Positions 8,709 through 16,009 of a DNA stretch of 64,000 nt are shown piece after piece. The position numbers and the translations under genes are program-made. The stretch lies in the NCBI RefSeq assembly GCF_020616555.1, contig NZ_CP085173.1, positions 8,572,001-8,636,000 on the forward strand. Direction: 5' to 3'. The DNA is from Streptomyces longhuiensis (GTDB lineage: Bacteria; Actinomycetota; Actinomycetes; Streptomycetales; Streptomycetaceae). The first letter of the stretch is position 1, and every line of letters starts with the position of its first letter. A model generated the notes under the pieces. That model made no database searches. It had not been told where the DNA came from and saw only the letters and a program-made list of their open reading frames with translations.

Positions 8709-9317
8709 ATGGCCGCCAGGGAGCAGGAGCGCACGCGCCGTCGGCTGAGCACCGAGGAGCGCCGCGAGCAGCTGCTCAGCGTGGGCGCGCGGCTGTTCGC
8801 GCAGAGCACGTACGACGACGTCTGGATCGAGCAGGTCGCCGAGATCGCCGGCGTCTCGCGCGGACTGCTCTACCACTACTTCCCGACGAAACGGGACTTC
8901 TTCGCCGCCGTCGTCCAGCGCGAGAGCGAGCGGATGCTGCGCCTGACCGCGGCCGTTCCCGGGATCCCCGTGCGCGACCAGATCGCCGTGGGCCTGGAGA
9001 CGTTCCTGGGGTATGTGGAGGCCCACGGCGAGGGCTTCCGTGCCTTCCACCGGGCCGAGGCCGCGGGCGACCCGGCCGTGCGCGAGGTGTACCGGCAGGG
9101 CCTGGCGGCGCAGGAGCGCCAGATCGTCGAAGCGATCGCCGCCGACCCCGACCGGTCCCGTGCCGACGGTGAATCCCCCGTGCTCCGGCTCGCCGTACGC
9201 GGCTGGCTGGCCTTCATGGTGGCCGTGTGCCTCGAGTGGCTCGACGAGCCGGAGCTGACACGGGAGCAGGTGCGCGACCTGTGCGCGCGGGCCCTACTGG
9301 GCGCGATCACGCCGTAG
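8709..9317 (+). CDS. TetR-family transcriptional regulator
   Basis: A 202-residue TetR protein. The DNA-binding helix-turn-helix is at about residues 35-58 (VWIEQVAEIAGVSRGLLYHYF), and the rest is the usual all-helical ligand domain. It is divergent from the BM3-like P450, echoing the known pairing of CYP102A1 with the TetR repressor BM3R1, so control of the P450 by a fatty-acid-like inducer is a reasonable inference. Its stop lies only 17 bp from the convergent SulP gene. Confidence 0.9.
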   Translation: MAAREQERTRRRLSTEERREQLLSVGARLFAQSTYDDVWIEQVAEIAGVSRGLLYHYFPTKRDFFAAVVQRESERMLRLTAAVPGIPVRDQIAVGLETFLGYVEAHGEGFRAFHRAEAAGDPAVREVYRQGLAAQERQIVEAIAADPDRSRADGESPVLRLAVRGWLAFMVAVCLEWLDEPELTREQVRDLCARALLGAITP

Positions 9318-9334
9318 CGCGCCGCGCGGGCCAG

Positions 9335-10804
9335 TCAGCCCCCTGGAGTGGCCTGGCCCGGAGTGACCTTGACGGGCTCCGTGCCGGTGCCGCTGTGCCG
9401 GTCCGCCCAGTTCCGCAGCGCCGTCCCGAAGGCGTGGTCGAGGTGGTGAAGACCGGACAGGTCGAGCACGACGGGCCGGTCCTGCGGCAGTGCCTCCAGG
9501 CTGTCGAGGATCTTCGGCAGCCGCAGGAACGTCGCGTTGCCCGTCAGATACACCTGGATCGGCCCGGCCCCCTTGTCTATGACGTCGAGCCGCACGTGCG
9601 AGGCCTCCCACGCCGTCTTGGCCACCGCGAGAGCGAGGCCGATGAGCACGCCCTCGAACATGCTGACCGCGACGATCGACACCGCCGTGACGACCAGCAC
9701 CAGCGCCTCGCCCCGGTGGTCACGCCACAGCCCCGCGATCTGCGGTACGGGGATCAGCTTGCCGCCCGCGTGGACCAGGACGGCCGCGAGCGCGGCGACC
9801 GGGATCACGCCGAGCGCGGCGGGGAGCAGCGCCGCGAACAGCAGCAGCCACACACCGTGCAGGACCCGGGACGCCTTGGTGCGGGCGCCCGCCTGGACGT
9901 TGGCGGAGCTGCGCACGATCACCGCCGTCATCGGCAGCGCGCCGAGCAGCCCGCACACCGCGTTGCCGGTGCCCTGCGCGATCAGTTCCTTGTCGTACGA
10001 GGTGCGCGGCCCGTCGTGCATCCGGTCGACGGCGGCCGCGCTGAACAGGCTCTCGGCGGAGGCGATGAGGGTGAACGCGAGAACGGTGGCGACGACCCCG
10101 ACGCTCGCGAGCTGCCCGAACGCGTCGGCGCCGGGCGGCTGTACGGACTCGATCAGACCCTGCACCTCGACCCGCGCGACCGGCAGCCCGAACCCGGCGG
10201 CCGCGAGTGTCGCGAGACCCACCGCGGCGAGCGGTGCGGGCACCACCTGGGCCGCCTTGGGTAGCCGCTTCCAGCCGAGAAGCACGACGATCGTGCCCAC
10301 CCCCAGGGCGAGCGCGGTGAGCGCCGTCGGTGAGGTGGCCGATTCGATCAACAGCCCGGGCAGTCCGGCGAGTTTGCCGACACCCGACGCGGGCGCCGGT
10401 GTGTCGGCCATCGCGTAGAGCTGCCCGGCGATCAGCACGAGGCCGATCCCGGCGAGCATGCCCTCGACGACCGCTACGGAGATCGCCCGGAACCAGCGGC
10501 CCAGGCGCAGGCTGCCCATCAGGAGCTGGAGCAGCCCCGCCGCGAGCACGATGACGCCGAGCACCGGCAGGCCGTACGCCTGCACGGCCTCGTACACGAG
10601 AACGGTGAGCCCGGCCGCGGGCCCGCTCACCTGCAGACTGCTGCCGGGCATCGAGCCGGCCACGAGACCGCCCACGATGCCGGTGACGAGGCCCAGTTCG
10701 GCCGGGACGCCGGACGCCACGGCCACGCCCACGCACAGCGGCAGGGCGACCAGGAACACGACGAGAGACGCGGCGAAGTCCTGCCGCGGTACCAAACGCT
10801 TCAC
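9335..10804 (-). CDS. SulP-family anion transporter with STAS domain
   Basis: A 489-residue SulP transporter: about 10-12 hydrophobic segments (residues 10-385) begin with QDFAASLVVFLVALPLCVGVA, followed by a cytoplasmic STAS domain (about 395-475, VYLTGNATFLRLPKILDSL and VVLDLSGLHHLDHAFG). Family members carry sulfate, bicarbonate or other anions. The GTG at 10804 follows GGAGGT. Unlike several actinobacterial homologues it has no fused carbonic anhydrase domain and no carbonic anhydrase gene beside it, so bicarbonate and sulfate remain equally possible. Confidence 0.88.
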   Translation of the reverse strand: MKRLVPRQDFAASLVVFLVALPLCVGVAVASGVPAELGLVTGIVGGLVAGSMPGSSLQVSGPAAGLTVLVYEAVQAYGLPVLGVIVLAAGLLQLLMGSLRLGRWFRAISVAVVEGMLAGIGLVLIAGQLYAMADTPAPASGVGKLAGLPGLLIESATSPTALTALALGVGTIVVLLGWKRLPKAAQVVPAPLAAVGLATLAAAGFGLPVARVEVQGLIESVQPPGADAFGQLASVGVVATVLAFTLIASAESLFSAAAVDRMHDGPRTSYDKELIAQGTGNAVCGLLGALPMTAVIVRSSANVQAGARTKASRVLHGVWLLLFAALLPAALGVIPVAALAAVLVHAGGKLIPVPQIAGLWRDHRGEALVLVVTAVSIVAVSMFEGVLIGLALAVAKTAWEASHVRLDVIDKGAGPIQVYLTGNATFLRLPKILDSLEALPQDRPVVLDLSGLHHLDHAFGTALRNWADRHSGTGTEPVKVTPGQATPGG

Positions 10805-10820
10805 GAGCGCATACCTCCAG

Positions 10821-10840
10821 CGCGCCCCGTGCGGGGCGCG
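10821..10840. terminator. GC-rich hairpin between secreted-protein and SulP genes
   Basis: CGCGCCCC-GTGC-GGGGCGCG is an 8-bp perfect stem with a tetraloop, located 86 bp after the end of the upstream same-strand gene and 17 bp before the SulP start. It may end the upstream transcript or structure the SulP 5' leader. Confidence 0.5.
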
Positions 10841-10926
10841 TAGTCCTACACGTGCGGAGTGTCACGGGAGGCGGGCAGGAGGGTGCGCCGAAGACGCGGG
10901 GGAACTGCTCCTGCCCTCGGGCGCTC

Positions 10927-11304
10927 TCAGCAGCGGAAGACCTGGAGTATGACGGGGAGGGAGTCGGCCGCCCGTCTCGGCTGGCGGTGCGGGGACCGCT
11001 CGCCGGCGCCCGCCGTCGGCGCGACACCCGGGTCCCCGGCCCGGACCTGCCACGGGCACGCGGCCCCGCGCACGGTGCCGTCGGGCACATACTCCTCCGC
11101 GCGGTACCGGTCGCGAGGCAGGTAGTGGTGGGACGAACTCCGGGGCAGCTCGGTGTCGTCGCAGGTGGCGACCGGGCCGCCGGTGTGCGTCACCGGCTGG
11201 TGCGCGGACGCGGACGTGGCGCCCTTGACCAGGAGTTGGAGGACGAGCATGCCGACGGTGAGGGCCATCAGGCAGGCCCTCGCTGTCGTCGTGCCCCGTG
11301 CCAT
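10927..11304 (-). CDS. Small secreted protein, function unknown
   Basis: A 125-residue protein with a convincing Sec signal peptide (ARACLMALTVGMLVLQLLV, then SASA just before HQP) and a short mature chain containing three cysteines and many Ser/Arg/Pro. The ATG at 11304 is chosen because AGGGGG stands 9 nt before it; the ATG at 11337 has its purine tract immediately adjacent. I cannot assign a family. The mature part is low in complexity near the C-terminus, so I keep the call moderate. Confidence 0.5.
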   Translation of the reverse strand: MARGTTTARACLMALTVGMLVLQLLVKGATSASAHQPVTHTGGPVATCDDTELPRSSSHHYLPRDRYRAEEYVPDGTVRGAACPWQVRAGDPGVAPTAGAGERSPHRQPRRAADSLPVILQVFRC

Positions 11305-11453
11305 CCGGTCGGCCCCCTGGTCGCGTCGCCTCGTCATCCTCCTGGGCAGTCAGCAGATTAGCCTGGCCAACTGCCCGTGTGGTTACCGTAAGGTTGCGCG
11401 GCGGTAAGGGTGCGCAGGACGGCGCCCGGTGGCCGGTTTCCGGCGGTCGGCTC

Positions 11454-12623
11454 TCAGCCGAGGGCGTCGTACACCGCGCTGATCAGGGCCATCTTGCGCG
11501 GGTCGTCGGCGATATGAGGGCCCATCCGGTTCATCACATAGCCCATCGCGACACCCGACTCGGGGTCGGCCGATCCGAACGAGCCGCCGAAGCCGTCGTG
11601 TCCGACCGCGCGCGGGTTGGGCCCGTACGAGCCGTTCGGTCCGCTCAGCCAGAGCCCGAGGCCCAGCTCCGTCTCGTGCGTGAATCCGGCCCCCAGGACC
11701 AGGTCCCGGCAGCTTCCCTGACCCTCGCGGATCCGCTCGGCGCCCTGCGGGGAGAGGATCTGCCGGTCGCCGGAGCGGCCCTTGTCCGCGACGATCGCGT
11801 ACAGCGCGGCCACGGCGCGCGCGGTGCCGTGGCCGTTGGCGGCCGGGATCTCGGCGGCGCGCCATGCCGCGGTGTTCGCCTCCGACGCGCCGGCGATCGG
11901 ATTGGTCAGCGCGGCGAGGGCGGCGGGCGCCAACTGGGCGAAGATCGCGGCCTGTTCGCTGGTTGCCTGCGCGCGCGGGTGCACCAGCTGCGCCGCGCGG
12001 CCCGCCTCCTTGTCCGGCAGTCCGATCGTGAAGTCGATGCCGAGCGGGCCCGTCACCTCGCGCTCCAGGAATGCACCCGGCAGCAGACCGCTGACGCGCC
12101 GGACGACCTCGCCGACCAGGAACCCGTACGTCAGCGCGTGGTAGCCGGAGACCGAGCCGGGCTCCCACCAGGGCTCCTGCGCCGCGAGCCGGGACGTGGT
12201 GAGCTCCCAGTCGAAGAGCTGCTCCAGGGAGTGCGGCTCGCGCAGCCCGGCGAGCCCGGCCCGGTGCGACAGCAGATGACGTACGAGTACGCCTTCCTTG
12301 CCGGCCGCGGCGAACTCGGGCCAGTACGTGGCGACCGGCGCGTCCGGGTCGAGCAGGCCGCGGTCGATGAGGATGTGGGCGCACAGAGCCGTCGGGCCCT
12401 TCGTCGTCGACCACACGTTGACGACCGTGTCGCGTTCCCACGCGCGCGTGCGGGCCGCGTCGGCCCAGCCGCCCCACAGGTCGACGACGGGCGCGCCGTC
12501 GATCAGGACGGTGACGGCCGCGCCCAGTTCCTCGCGTTCGTCGAAGTTCTCCTCGAAGGCGGCGCGAACGGCCTCGAAGCGTGCGTCGCAGTGTCCTTCG
12601 ATGCGGGGCGCGTGCTGGGTCAT
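11454..12623 (-). CDS. Serine hydrolase, class C beta-lactamase/esterase family
   Basis: A 389-residue enzyme of the beta-lactamase-related (EstB/PBP4*) family. The catalytic SxxK is STTK at residues 72-75, the tyrosine motif is Y161-HA in SGYHALTYG, and the third motif is HDGFGG near the C-terminus instead of KTG, which is typical of esterases of this fold. No signal peptide is seen, so it acts in the cytoplasm, probably on an ester or amide rather than beta-lactams. GGAG precedes the ATG at 12623. It is divergent from a MarR gene with a palindrome between them. Confidence 0.87.
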   Translation of the reverse strand: MTQHAPRIEGHCDARFEAVRAAFEENFDEREELGAAVTVLIDGAPVVDLWGGWADAARTRAWERDTVVNVWSTTKGPTALCAHILIDRGLLDPDAPVATYWPEFAAAGKEGVLVRHLLSHRAGLAGLREPHSLEQLFDWELTTSRLAAQEPWWEPGSVSGYHALTYGFLVGEVVRRVSGLLPGAFLEREVTGPLGIDFTIGLPDKEAGRAAQLVHPRAQATSEQAAIFAQLAPAALAALTNPIAGASEANTAAWRAAEIPAANGHGTARAVAALYAIVADKGRSGDRQILSPQGAERIREGQGSCRDLVLGAGFTHETELGLGLWLSGPNGSYGPNPRAVGHDGFGGSFGSADPESGVAMGYVMNRMGPHIADDPRKMALISAVYDALG

Positions 12624-12689
12624 GGGGTCTCCGTGGGCCGAAGCGGTGCGGCGGGGCGAGTCGGAACGGGTCCGCAGGAGGTGAACATA

Positions 12690-12706
12690 CCGACTGGTCG
12701 GACCAG
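12690..12706. promoter_or_regulatory. Overlapping palindromes, candidate MarR operator
   Basis: CCGAC-TG-GTCGG (12690-12701) and CTGGTC-G-GACCAG (12694-12706) overlap, giving a 17-bp doubly symmetric element between the serine hydrolase and MarR genes. The hydrolase start is 67 bp to one side and the MarR start about 100 bp to the other. It is the only strong symmetry in the gap and is best explained as the MarR binding site. Confidence 0.55.
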
Positions 12707-12804
12707 CGGGAAGAGGGTGGCGGCCGATGGTTCCGGCGCGCCGGTCCGTCAGGCGAAGAGGGGCGAAATTGCAAGGCTGCCTGTCGGCCTTCTACGGTGA
12801 GGCC

Positions 12805-13251
12805 ATGCAGCGAGAACCCGCGGACGAGCCGCTCGCCGAACAGGTGGCCGCCGATCTCTCCACCGTCGTCGGACGGCTGCTCAGGCGGCTGCGCACCGCG
12901 TCGCCCGACAGCCTCCTCACGCCGACGCAGCGGACCGTGCTGGCGCGCCTCGACGGAGAGGGTCCCGCCACCACGGCCGCGCTCGCGCGCGCCGAGTACG
13001 TGCGGCCCCAGTCGATGCGGCTCACCCTCGCCGCCCTCGAGGAACGCGACTTCGTGGCGCGCACGCCCGACCCGGACGACGGCCGTCAGTCCGTCGTCGC
13101 CATCACGGAGAGCGGCCGGAGCACCCTCGCCTCGGTCCGCGCGGCCAAGCACGGCTGGCTCGTCCAGGCCCTGGCCGGCGAGCTCGACGAGGCCGAACTG
13201 CGCACGCTCGCCGAGGCCACCGCGCTCATGGAGCGGCTGGTGGAGAAGTGA
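12805..13251 (+). CDS. MarR-family transcriptional regulator
   Basis: A 148-residue MarR regulator with the winged helix-turn-helix at about residues 50-105 (TTAALARAEYVRPQSMRLTL, wing DPDDGRQSVVAIT). MarR dimers usually repress a divergent gene and themselves and are released by phenolic or redox ligands. The ATG at 12805 gives the normal family length; the open frame reaches 12727. It is divergent from the serine hydrolase at 11454-12623, its likely target. Confidence 0.9.
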   Translation: MQREPADEPLAEQVAADLSTVVGRLLRRLRTASPDSLLTPTQRTVLARLDGEGPATTAALARAEYVRPQSMRLTLAALEERDFVARTPDPDDGRQSVVAITESGRSTLASVRAAKHGWLVQALAGELDEAELRTLAEATALMERLVEK

Positions 13252-13356
13252 GCGACACGGTGAACGGGCGCCCCGTCCCCCGCAGTTGATCTACGTATGG
13301 CATTCTCCTCCCGAGCGTCGGTGGGCACCGGTCCGCCGGCAAGGGGAGGGGACATC

Positions 13357-13758
13357 ATGAAGACCCGAAGCACCGTGATCAGAGCACTCGCCACCGGAGC
13401 CTGCGCGATCGGTCTCGTGGCCGGCCTGCAGGGCCAGGCCTGGGCCGGAACGGTCACCATCTACGCGCCCAGCGGCGCCGGCAACGCCACGTGGAACGCC
13501 GACCCGGACGGCTCAACCCCCGGCGACGCGATCCGCGCGTGCGACACCAAGTCGGACGGCTGGGGCATCGAGACCGCGCTCGACTACAACTACGACGGCA
13601 TCATGGACCGGCGCGTCGACACGCGCGGCCACACCGCCGGTTACTGCAGCCCGTGGAAGGGCGGCGACCTCAAGGAGGGCCGGACCGTCCGCATGTACGT
13701 CACTCCGGTCAGCGGATCCAGCTACGGCCCCTCGACGTACATCGACGTCACGGCCTGA
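13357..13758 (+). CDS. Small secreted protein, function unknown
   Basis: A 133-residue exported protein. Residues 1-31 are a Sec signal peptide (ALATGACAIGLVAGL, cleavage near AWAG). The mature ~100 residues contain two cysteines (CDTKSDGWG and YCSPWKGG), likely a disulfide, and are rich in Asp, Gly and Tyr. The ATG at 13357 follows AGGGGAGGG. It is a single-gene unit closed by a strong terminator. I do not recognise a function; the compact disulfide-bonded form resembles small secreted inhibitors or matrix proteins, but that is only a size-and-shape analogy. Confidence 0.75.
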   Translation: MKTRSTVIRALATGACAIGLVAGLQGQAWAGTVTIYAPSGAGNATWNADPDGSTPGDAIRACDTKSDGWGIETALDYNYDGIMDRRVDTRGHTAGYCSPWKGGDLKEGRTVRMYVTPVSGSSYGPSTYIDVTA

Positions 13759-13772
13759 CACCCACACGCGCC

Positions 13773-13808
13773 CCGAGTCTCCCCCGGCGTCAGCCGGGGG
13801 AGACTCGG
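13773..13808. terminator. Strong bidirectional terminator
   Basis: A perfect 16-bp stem (13773-13788 with 13793-13808) closes on the loop GTCA. It lies 15 bp after the secreted protein gene and 14 bp before the end of the convergent LUD gene, so it can serve both. Confidence 0.9.
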
Positions 13809-13821
13809 TCGAGCGTGCGGT

Positions 13822-14454
13822 TCAGAACCCGATCGCCTCGCGGAGCAGCAGGACGATTCCCTGGCCGGTGAGGGGTTGCGCGTTGAGGACCAGGAGCTGG
13901 TTGACGGAACTGGGCTGTCCGTACACCTCCAGGGCGCGGACGTTCTCGAGCGGGAGGGCGTGTTCCTCGAGGCGGCGCATTGCGGTGTCCAGGTCGGGCA
14001 CCACCTTCTGAGCCCCGACGATCCAGATCGAGCGCCCGGCGCCGCCGGCGTACGCGGGCAACTGGCTTCCGCTGGCCGAGGCCACCACGAGGGAGCCGGT
14101 CTCGGTGAGCGCGGCGACGCTGCCCACGACGACGTCGGGGACGGCGATGAGGCGCCGGATGTCGTCCGCCTCGGTGGCCCGGTCCATGGTCACCGCGCAG
14201 GGCTTGACGGCCGCCGGGTACTGGCCGCTGGTGTTGATGTCGTCGTCGATGCCGGACAGCCGCAGCGTCTCGCTGGCCACGGTGAACACACTGGCGTCGT
14301 CCGGGACAAGCTCCTGGACCCGGGTCCGCGCGGCGGCGGCGTCATCGAGGATCTCGACGGTGAAGCGATGCGCCGCCAGCGCGGCGGCCGCCCGCTCCAA
14401 GCGGTCCGCCGACGCCGGGTCGGTGAACTGTGTGGCGGGAGTCGAGACGGTCAT
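13822..14454 (-). CDS. LUD-domain (LutC-like) protein
   Basis: A 210-residue protein with the LUD fold shared by the lactate-utilisation proteins LutB/LutC: the phosphate-binding-like stretch GSVAALTETGSLVVAS and a C-terminal PLENVRALEVYGQPSSVNQ. No iron-sulfur cysteines are present, so it matches LutC rather than LutB, and no lutA/lutB genes are near. It is the second gene of a two-gene operon: its ATG at 14454 overlaps the SnoaL stop by 4 bp. Both genes are divergent from an ECF41-type sigma factor and probably under it. Its substrate is unknown. Confidence 0.8.
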   Translation of the reverse strand: MTVSTPATQFTDPASADRLERAAAALAAHRFTVEILDDAAAARTRVQELVPDDASVFTVASETLRLSGIDDDINTSGQYPAAVKPCAVTMDRATEADDIRRLIAVPDVVVGSVAALTETGSLVVASASGSQLPAYAGGAGRSIWIVGAQKVVPDLDTAMRRLEEHALPLENVRALEVYGQPSSVNQLLVLNAQPLTGQGIVLLLREAIGF

Positions 14455-14918
14455 CGTGCCTCCTGGGTCGTGTGGGGGTCTCCGGTCGGCGCCGAGCCCG
14501 TCAGCGGGGTGGTGTCGAGGTACCTGATCTCGTAGACCCGCTCGGAGAACTTCCAGCCTTCGTCGGTGCGGCGGTAACGGTCGTGGTAGATGGCGTAGTT
14601 GAGGCCCTGGAAACCGTTCTGCAGGCGCGCGATCTCCTGCATGTAGGCGCGGCCGGTCGCGGTGTCTCCGTCGATCCGGATCACGCCCGGATGCGTGTTC
14701 TGCACGAAGTAGTCCCACTGGGCCTGGAGCCGCTCGCCCCCGGTGCGGATCTCCTCCCGGCCGGTCATCTCGATGGAACCGGCGGGCATCCGCAGCACGC
14801 CGTCCTCGGTGAACAGGGACGCGAGGCGGGCGCGGTCCCGCATCATCGCCGCGTCGGTGAACTCACCGCGCAACGCTTCGATCTCCACGCGGTCGGCAAT
14901 CGCTTGAAAGTCGGTCAT
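14451..14918 (-). CDS. SnoaL-like (NTF2-fold) protein
   Basis: A 155-residue SnoaL-4/NTF2-like protein: an N-terminal helix (ALRGEFTDAAMMRDRARLASLF), the strand TEDGVLRMPAG and the C-terminal sheet YHDRYRRTDEGWKFSERVYEI. Such alpha+beta barrels act as isomerases, cyclases, hydrolases or ligand-binding modules. It leads an operon with the LUD gene. A candidate ECF41 promoter reads toward it from 14973 to 14948, about 30 nt before the ATG. The divergent sigma factor itself ends in a SnoaL-like domain, so regulator and target share a fold and perhaps a ligand. Confidence 0.82.
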   Translation of the reverse strand: MTDFQAIADRVEIEALRGEFTDAAMMRDRARLASLFTEDGVLRMPAGSIEMTGREEIRTGGERLQAQWDYFVQNTHPGVIRIDGDTATGRAYMQEIARLQNGFQGLNYAIYHDRYRRTDEGWKFSERVYEIRYLDTTPLTGSAPTGDPHTTQEAR

Positions 14919-14947
14919 CGGCTTCCTCCGTTCCGTATGCCTGTTAC

Positions 14948-14973
14948 GACAACGCAGCCCTCCGGAATGTGAG
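14948..14973 (-). promoter_or_regulatory. Candidate ECF41-type promoter for the SnoaL-LUD operon
   Basis: On the minus strand CTCACA (14973-14968) is followed after 16 bp by TGTC (14951-14948), close to the ECF41 pattern TGTCACA-N16-CGTC. The 5' segment TCACATTCCGGAGGGC is nearly identical to that of the plus-strand promoter on the other side of the same gap. Confidence 0.6.
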
Positions 14974-14987
14974 GCGACGGGAACGAC

Positions 14988-15013
14988 GTCACATTCCGAA
15001 GGGCCGGCCCGTC
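14988..15013 (+). promoter_or_regulatory. Candidate ECF41-type promoter for the sigma factor gene
   Basis: GTCACA (14988-14993) and CGTC (15010-15013) are separated by 16 bp, matching the published ECF41 consensus spacing and sequence except at the first base. It lies 50 bp before the sigma factor ATG, implying autoregulation. The -35 arms of this and the opposed promoter form the inverted repeat CGGAATGTGA/TCACATTCCG. Confidence 0.7.
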
Positions 15014-15063
15014 AAAGAGATGGAGGGCATGTACGAGGCCGAGGCAAGGGAGTGCACGACACC

Positions 15064-15990
15064 ATGGCCAACCGATCCGAGACGGCACACGGCCATCCGC
15101 CCGATCCGGGCCTGGACGCGATCATGAGCGAGCGGCGCAGGCTGACCGATCTGGCGTACCGGCTCCTCGGCTCGCTGGCCGACGCCGAGGACGTCGTACA
15201 GGAGACGTACGTCCGCTGGTACGGCATGGACCGGCCGCAACGGGATGCCATCGAATCCCCCGGCGCCTGGCTGACGACGGTCGCGAGCCGTATCTGCCTC
15301 AATCTGCTCGGCTCCGCCCGCGCGCGCAGGGAGCGGTACGTGGGCGAGTGGATCCCCGAGCCGCTTCCCGAGCGCCGGGAGTGGACCGACGGCGTCGCGG
15401 CGGACCCGGCGGACCGGATCACCCTCGACGAGTCGGTCGACATGGCCTTCCTCGTCGTACTGGAATCCATGACACCGGCCGAACGCGTCGCCTTCATCCT
15501 TCACGACGTCTTCCGTTACGCGTTCGCCGAGGTGGCCGAGATCGTCGGCCGCACACCGGCGGCCTGCCGCCAACTGGCCTCCTCGGCCCGCCGCCGCATC
15601 CGCGACGCGCAGGCACCCGTCGGGCCGACGACCGCCCAGGCCGTCATCGTCCGGCAGTTCAAACAGGCCTGGGCGGCGAAGGACGTGAGCGCCCTCGTCG
15701 GCCTCCTCGACCCGGACGCCACCGTGATCGCCGACGGCGGGGGCCTGGTCGGCGCCCTGCGGCGGCCGATCACGGGTCGCGAACGGGTCGCTCACGCCTA
15801 TCTCAACGTCGCCCGCCTCGCGCCCGACCTGACGCTCCTGGAGCGCACGGTCAACGGCCGGCCCGGCCTGGTCGCCCAGCAGGACGGTGTCACCGTCACC
15901 GTGTTCGCGTTCCGCGTCGCCGGCGACCGGATCACCCACATCTGGGCCGTACGCAACCCGGAGAAACTGCGCCCCTGGACAGAGGGCTGA
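15064..15990 (+). CDS. ECF41-family sigma factor (SigJ-like) with SnoaL-like C-terminal domain
   Basis: A 308-residue extracytoplasmic-function sigma factor. Region 2 is at about residues 28-90, region 4 at about 125-180 (helix-turn-helix FAEVAEIVGRTPAACRQLASSARRR), and a SnoaL-like extension fills 190-308. ECF41 signatures are visible: WIPEPLP at 96-102 in the linker and DGGG at 224-227. In this family the fused domain replaces a separate anti-sigma factor, modulating activity in cis. The ATG at 15064 follows AAGGGAG by 11 nt; a GTG at 15052 is possible. Known ECF41 targets are usually COE proteins (carboxymuconolactone decarboxylase, oxidoreductase or epimerase); here the neighbour is a SnoaL-LUD operon. 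Confidence 0.93.
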   Translation: MANRSETAHGHPPDPGLDAIMSERRRLTDLAYRLLGSLADAEDVVQETYVRWYGMDRPQRDAIESPGAWLTTVASRICLNLLGSARARRERYVGEWIPEPLPERREWTDGVAADPADRITLDESVDMAFLVVLESMTPAERVAFILHDVFRYAFAEVAEIVGRTPAACRQLASSARRRIRDAQAPVGPTTAQAVIVRQFKQAWAAKDVSALVGLLDPDATVIADGGGLVGALRRPITGRERVAHAYLNVARLAPDLTLLERTVNGRPGLVAQQDGVTVTVFAFRVAGDRITHIWAVRNPEKLRPWTEG

Positions 15991-16009
15991 CGGTGGCGGG
16001 ACCCGGGTG

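Noticed and set aside
11341..11453. Regulatory palindrome TTAC-C-GTAA in the gap before the secreted protein
   Set aside because: Arms are only 4 bp and such symmetry is expected by chance.
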